A stretch of DNA of 14,499 nt, from NCBI GenBank assembly GCA_964622625.1, contig CAZUUQ010000071.1, positions 1 through 14,499 of the forward strand, given 5' to 3'. Of this stretch, positions 13,670-14,499 are shown piece by piece (position 1 is the stretch's first letter; the number at the start of each line of letters is the position of its first letter). The notes under the pieces are model-generated. The model was not told where the DNA came from. It saw only the letters and a program-made list of their open reading frames with translations, and did not search any database. The translations under genes were made by a program, and so were the position numbers. Origin of the DNA: CAZCWM01 sp964622625 (GTDB lineage: Bacteria > Planctomycetota > Phycisphaerae > Phycisphaerales > Phycisphaeraceae).

Positions 13670-14499
13670 ATGGCATCAGACAACGCGGTATCACTCGCAA
13701 CCGGCACAGCCCTCATCACCGGCGCCGGCAGCGGCGTGGGACTGGCGACGGCGAGGCTGCTGGCGCGGCAGGGCATGAACGTGGCCATCGTGGGCCGACG
13801 GGCGGACAAGTGCGACGCGGCCGCGGCCGAGATCACCCGGGCGGGCGGCCAGGCCCTGAGCTGCCCGGCCGACGTGGGCGATGCAGTTGCGGTGGCGGCG
13901 ATGGTCAGCCGGGTGGTCGAGCGCTTCGGCGGCGTGGACGTGCTGGTCAACAACGCCGGCGGCGGCAGCCGCAGCCGACTGCTCGACAGCACCGACCGGG
14001 AGATCGACGCGATGCTGCGGGCCCACGTCTACGGCCCGATCCACTGCACGCGAGAGTGCTACCGCGTGATGGCGCAGCGCGGCCGGGGACACGTGGTCAA
14101 CGTCGCCTCCGTGGCCGCCCACTGGACCCATGCCGACGAGATCATCTACGGCACGGCCAAGGCCGCCATGGTCAAGTTCACCCACCACCTGCGCAGCGAG
14201 TTCGACGAGGCCGACAAGCAGCTCGCCGACCGGGGCGGCGAAACCGCCGATCGGGGCTTCTTCACGCACGTGCTGATGCCCGGCGGGATCAAGACGCCGT
14301 TCTGGGAGCCCCTGGGCATCGACTGCCGCGACCGGCAGTGGCTGGAACCCGACGACGTCGCGGCCGTGATCCTGGCGATCCTCCAGCACCCGCGCGAGGG
14401 TCGGCCGTTCTTCGAGAAGATGTTCGCCGACCAGCCCGCCCACGTGTGCAGCTTCCGCGAATACGGCGACCTGCCCCACGTCATGGCCCTGGCCCACCG
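13670..14499 (+). CDS. Short-chain dehydrogenase/reductase, 3' end beyond window
   Basis: 276 codons are present, with no stop before the window edge. This is a classical SDR with a Rossmann fold: cofactor motif TGAGSGVG (17-24), NNAG (94-97), catalytic Ser147 in NVASVAA, and Tyr160/Lys164 in YGTAK; MPGGIKTPF (203-211) is the usual post-strand loop. GRR after the second strand (42-44) leans towards NADP(H). The start ATG 13670 has AGGAG with a 5-base spacer. Two features are unlike the short classical form: an insertion of charged residues around 178-196 (EFDEADKQLADRGGETADRG) and a length already past 250. The substrate cannot be told from sequence. Confidence 0.93.
   Translation, partial: MASDNAVSLATGTALITGAGSGVGLATARLLARQGMNVAIVGRRADKCDAAAAEITRAGGQALSCPADVGDAVAVAAMVSRVVERFGGVDVLVNNAGGGSRSRLLDSTDREIDAMLRAHVYGPIHCTRECYRVMAQRGRGHVVNVASVAAHWTHADEIIYGTAKAAMVKFTHHLRSEFDEADKQLADRGGETADRGFFTHVLMPGGIKTPFWEPLGIDCRDRQWLEPDDVAAVILAILQHPREGRPFFEKMFADQPAHVCSFREYGDLPHVMALAH

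Noticed and set aside
1..14499. CRISPR array, tRNA or rRNA genes, prophage or integrase
   Set aside because: No regularly spaced repeats, no tRNA-like cloverleaf or rRNA sequence, and no phage or recombinase protein was seen on either strand.

Overview
The window is high-GC DNA from a draft or metagenome assembly: it contains two runs of exactly 100 N (1503-1602 and 10091-10190). The best guess for the source is a member of the Planctomycetota, possibly Phycisphaerae. This rests on a secreted protein with a PEP-CTERM sorting tail, the gene mix, the very high GC and the loosely packed operons. No rRNA or other phylogenetic marker is present, so the placement is an inference.

Layout. (1) 97-3166, plus strand: a three-gene cassette of a UbiD-family (de)carboxylase, a small EthD-like protein and an Old Yellow Enzyme (class YqjM/NamA). 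The first two genes are separated by a nested inverted-repeat element that contains the first assembly gap; the last two overlap at GTGA. (2) 3236-7231, minus strand: housekeeping and envelope genes. Read 5' to 3' they are a cyclopropane-fatty-acid synthase, thiL (thiamine-phosphate kinase), a tsaE gene (t6A tRNA modification ATPase) fused to a YacG-like zinc domain, and an FkbM-type methyltransferase. (3) 7308-11622, minus strand: an arsenic resistance operon with a readable sigma70-like promoter and a palindromic operator. Its order is arsR, arsC (thioredoxin-coupled arsenate reductase), arsM (arsenite methyltransferase, interrupted by the second gap), an ArsP/DUF318-type permease, a small CPKC redox protein, and acr3. 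(4) 11746-13053, minus strand: a 410-residue PEP-CTERM secreted protein with its own intrinsic terminator. (5) 13054-13669: a 616-base intergenic region with several hairpins and no convincing gene. (6) 13670 to the right edge, plus strand: a short-chain dehydrogenase cut by the window end.

How the genes work together. The ars operon covers arsenate reduction (ArsC), arsenite export (Acr3), and arsenite methylation (ArsM). The permease is plausibly the exit route for methylated trivalent arsenic, and the CPKC protein a thiol partner. thiL and tsaE are translationally coupled by an ATGA overlap. The UbiD/EthD/OYE cassette looks like a small catabolic or biosynthetic module acting on a conjugated acid or enone, substrate unknown. 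No whole new defence or mobile system is visible. The least ordinary items are the TsaE-YacG fusion, the UbiD homologue whose usual catalytic glutamate positions appear changed, and the inverted-repeat element at the first gap.
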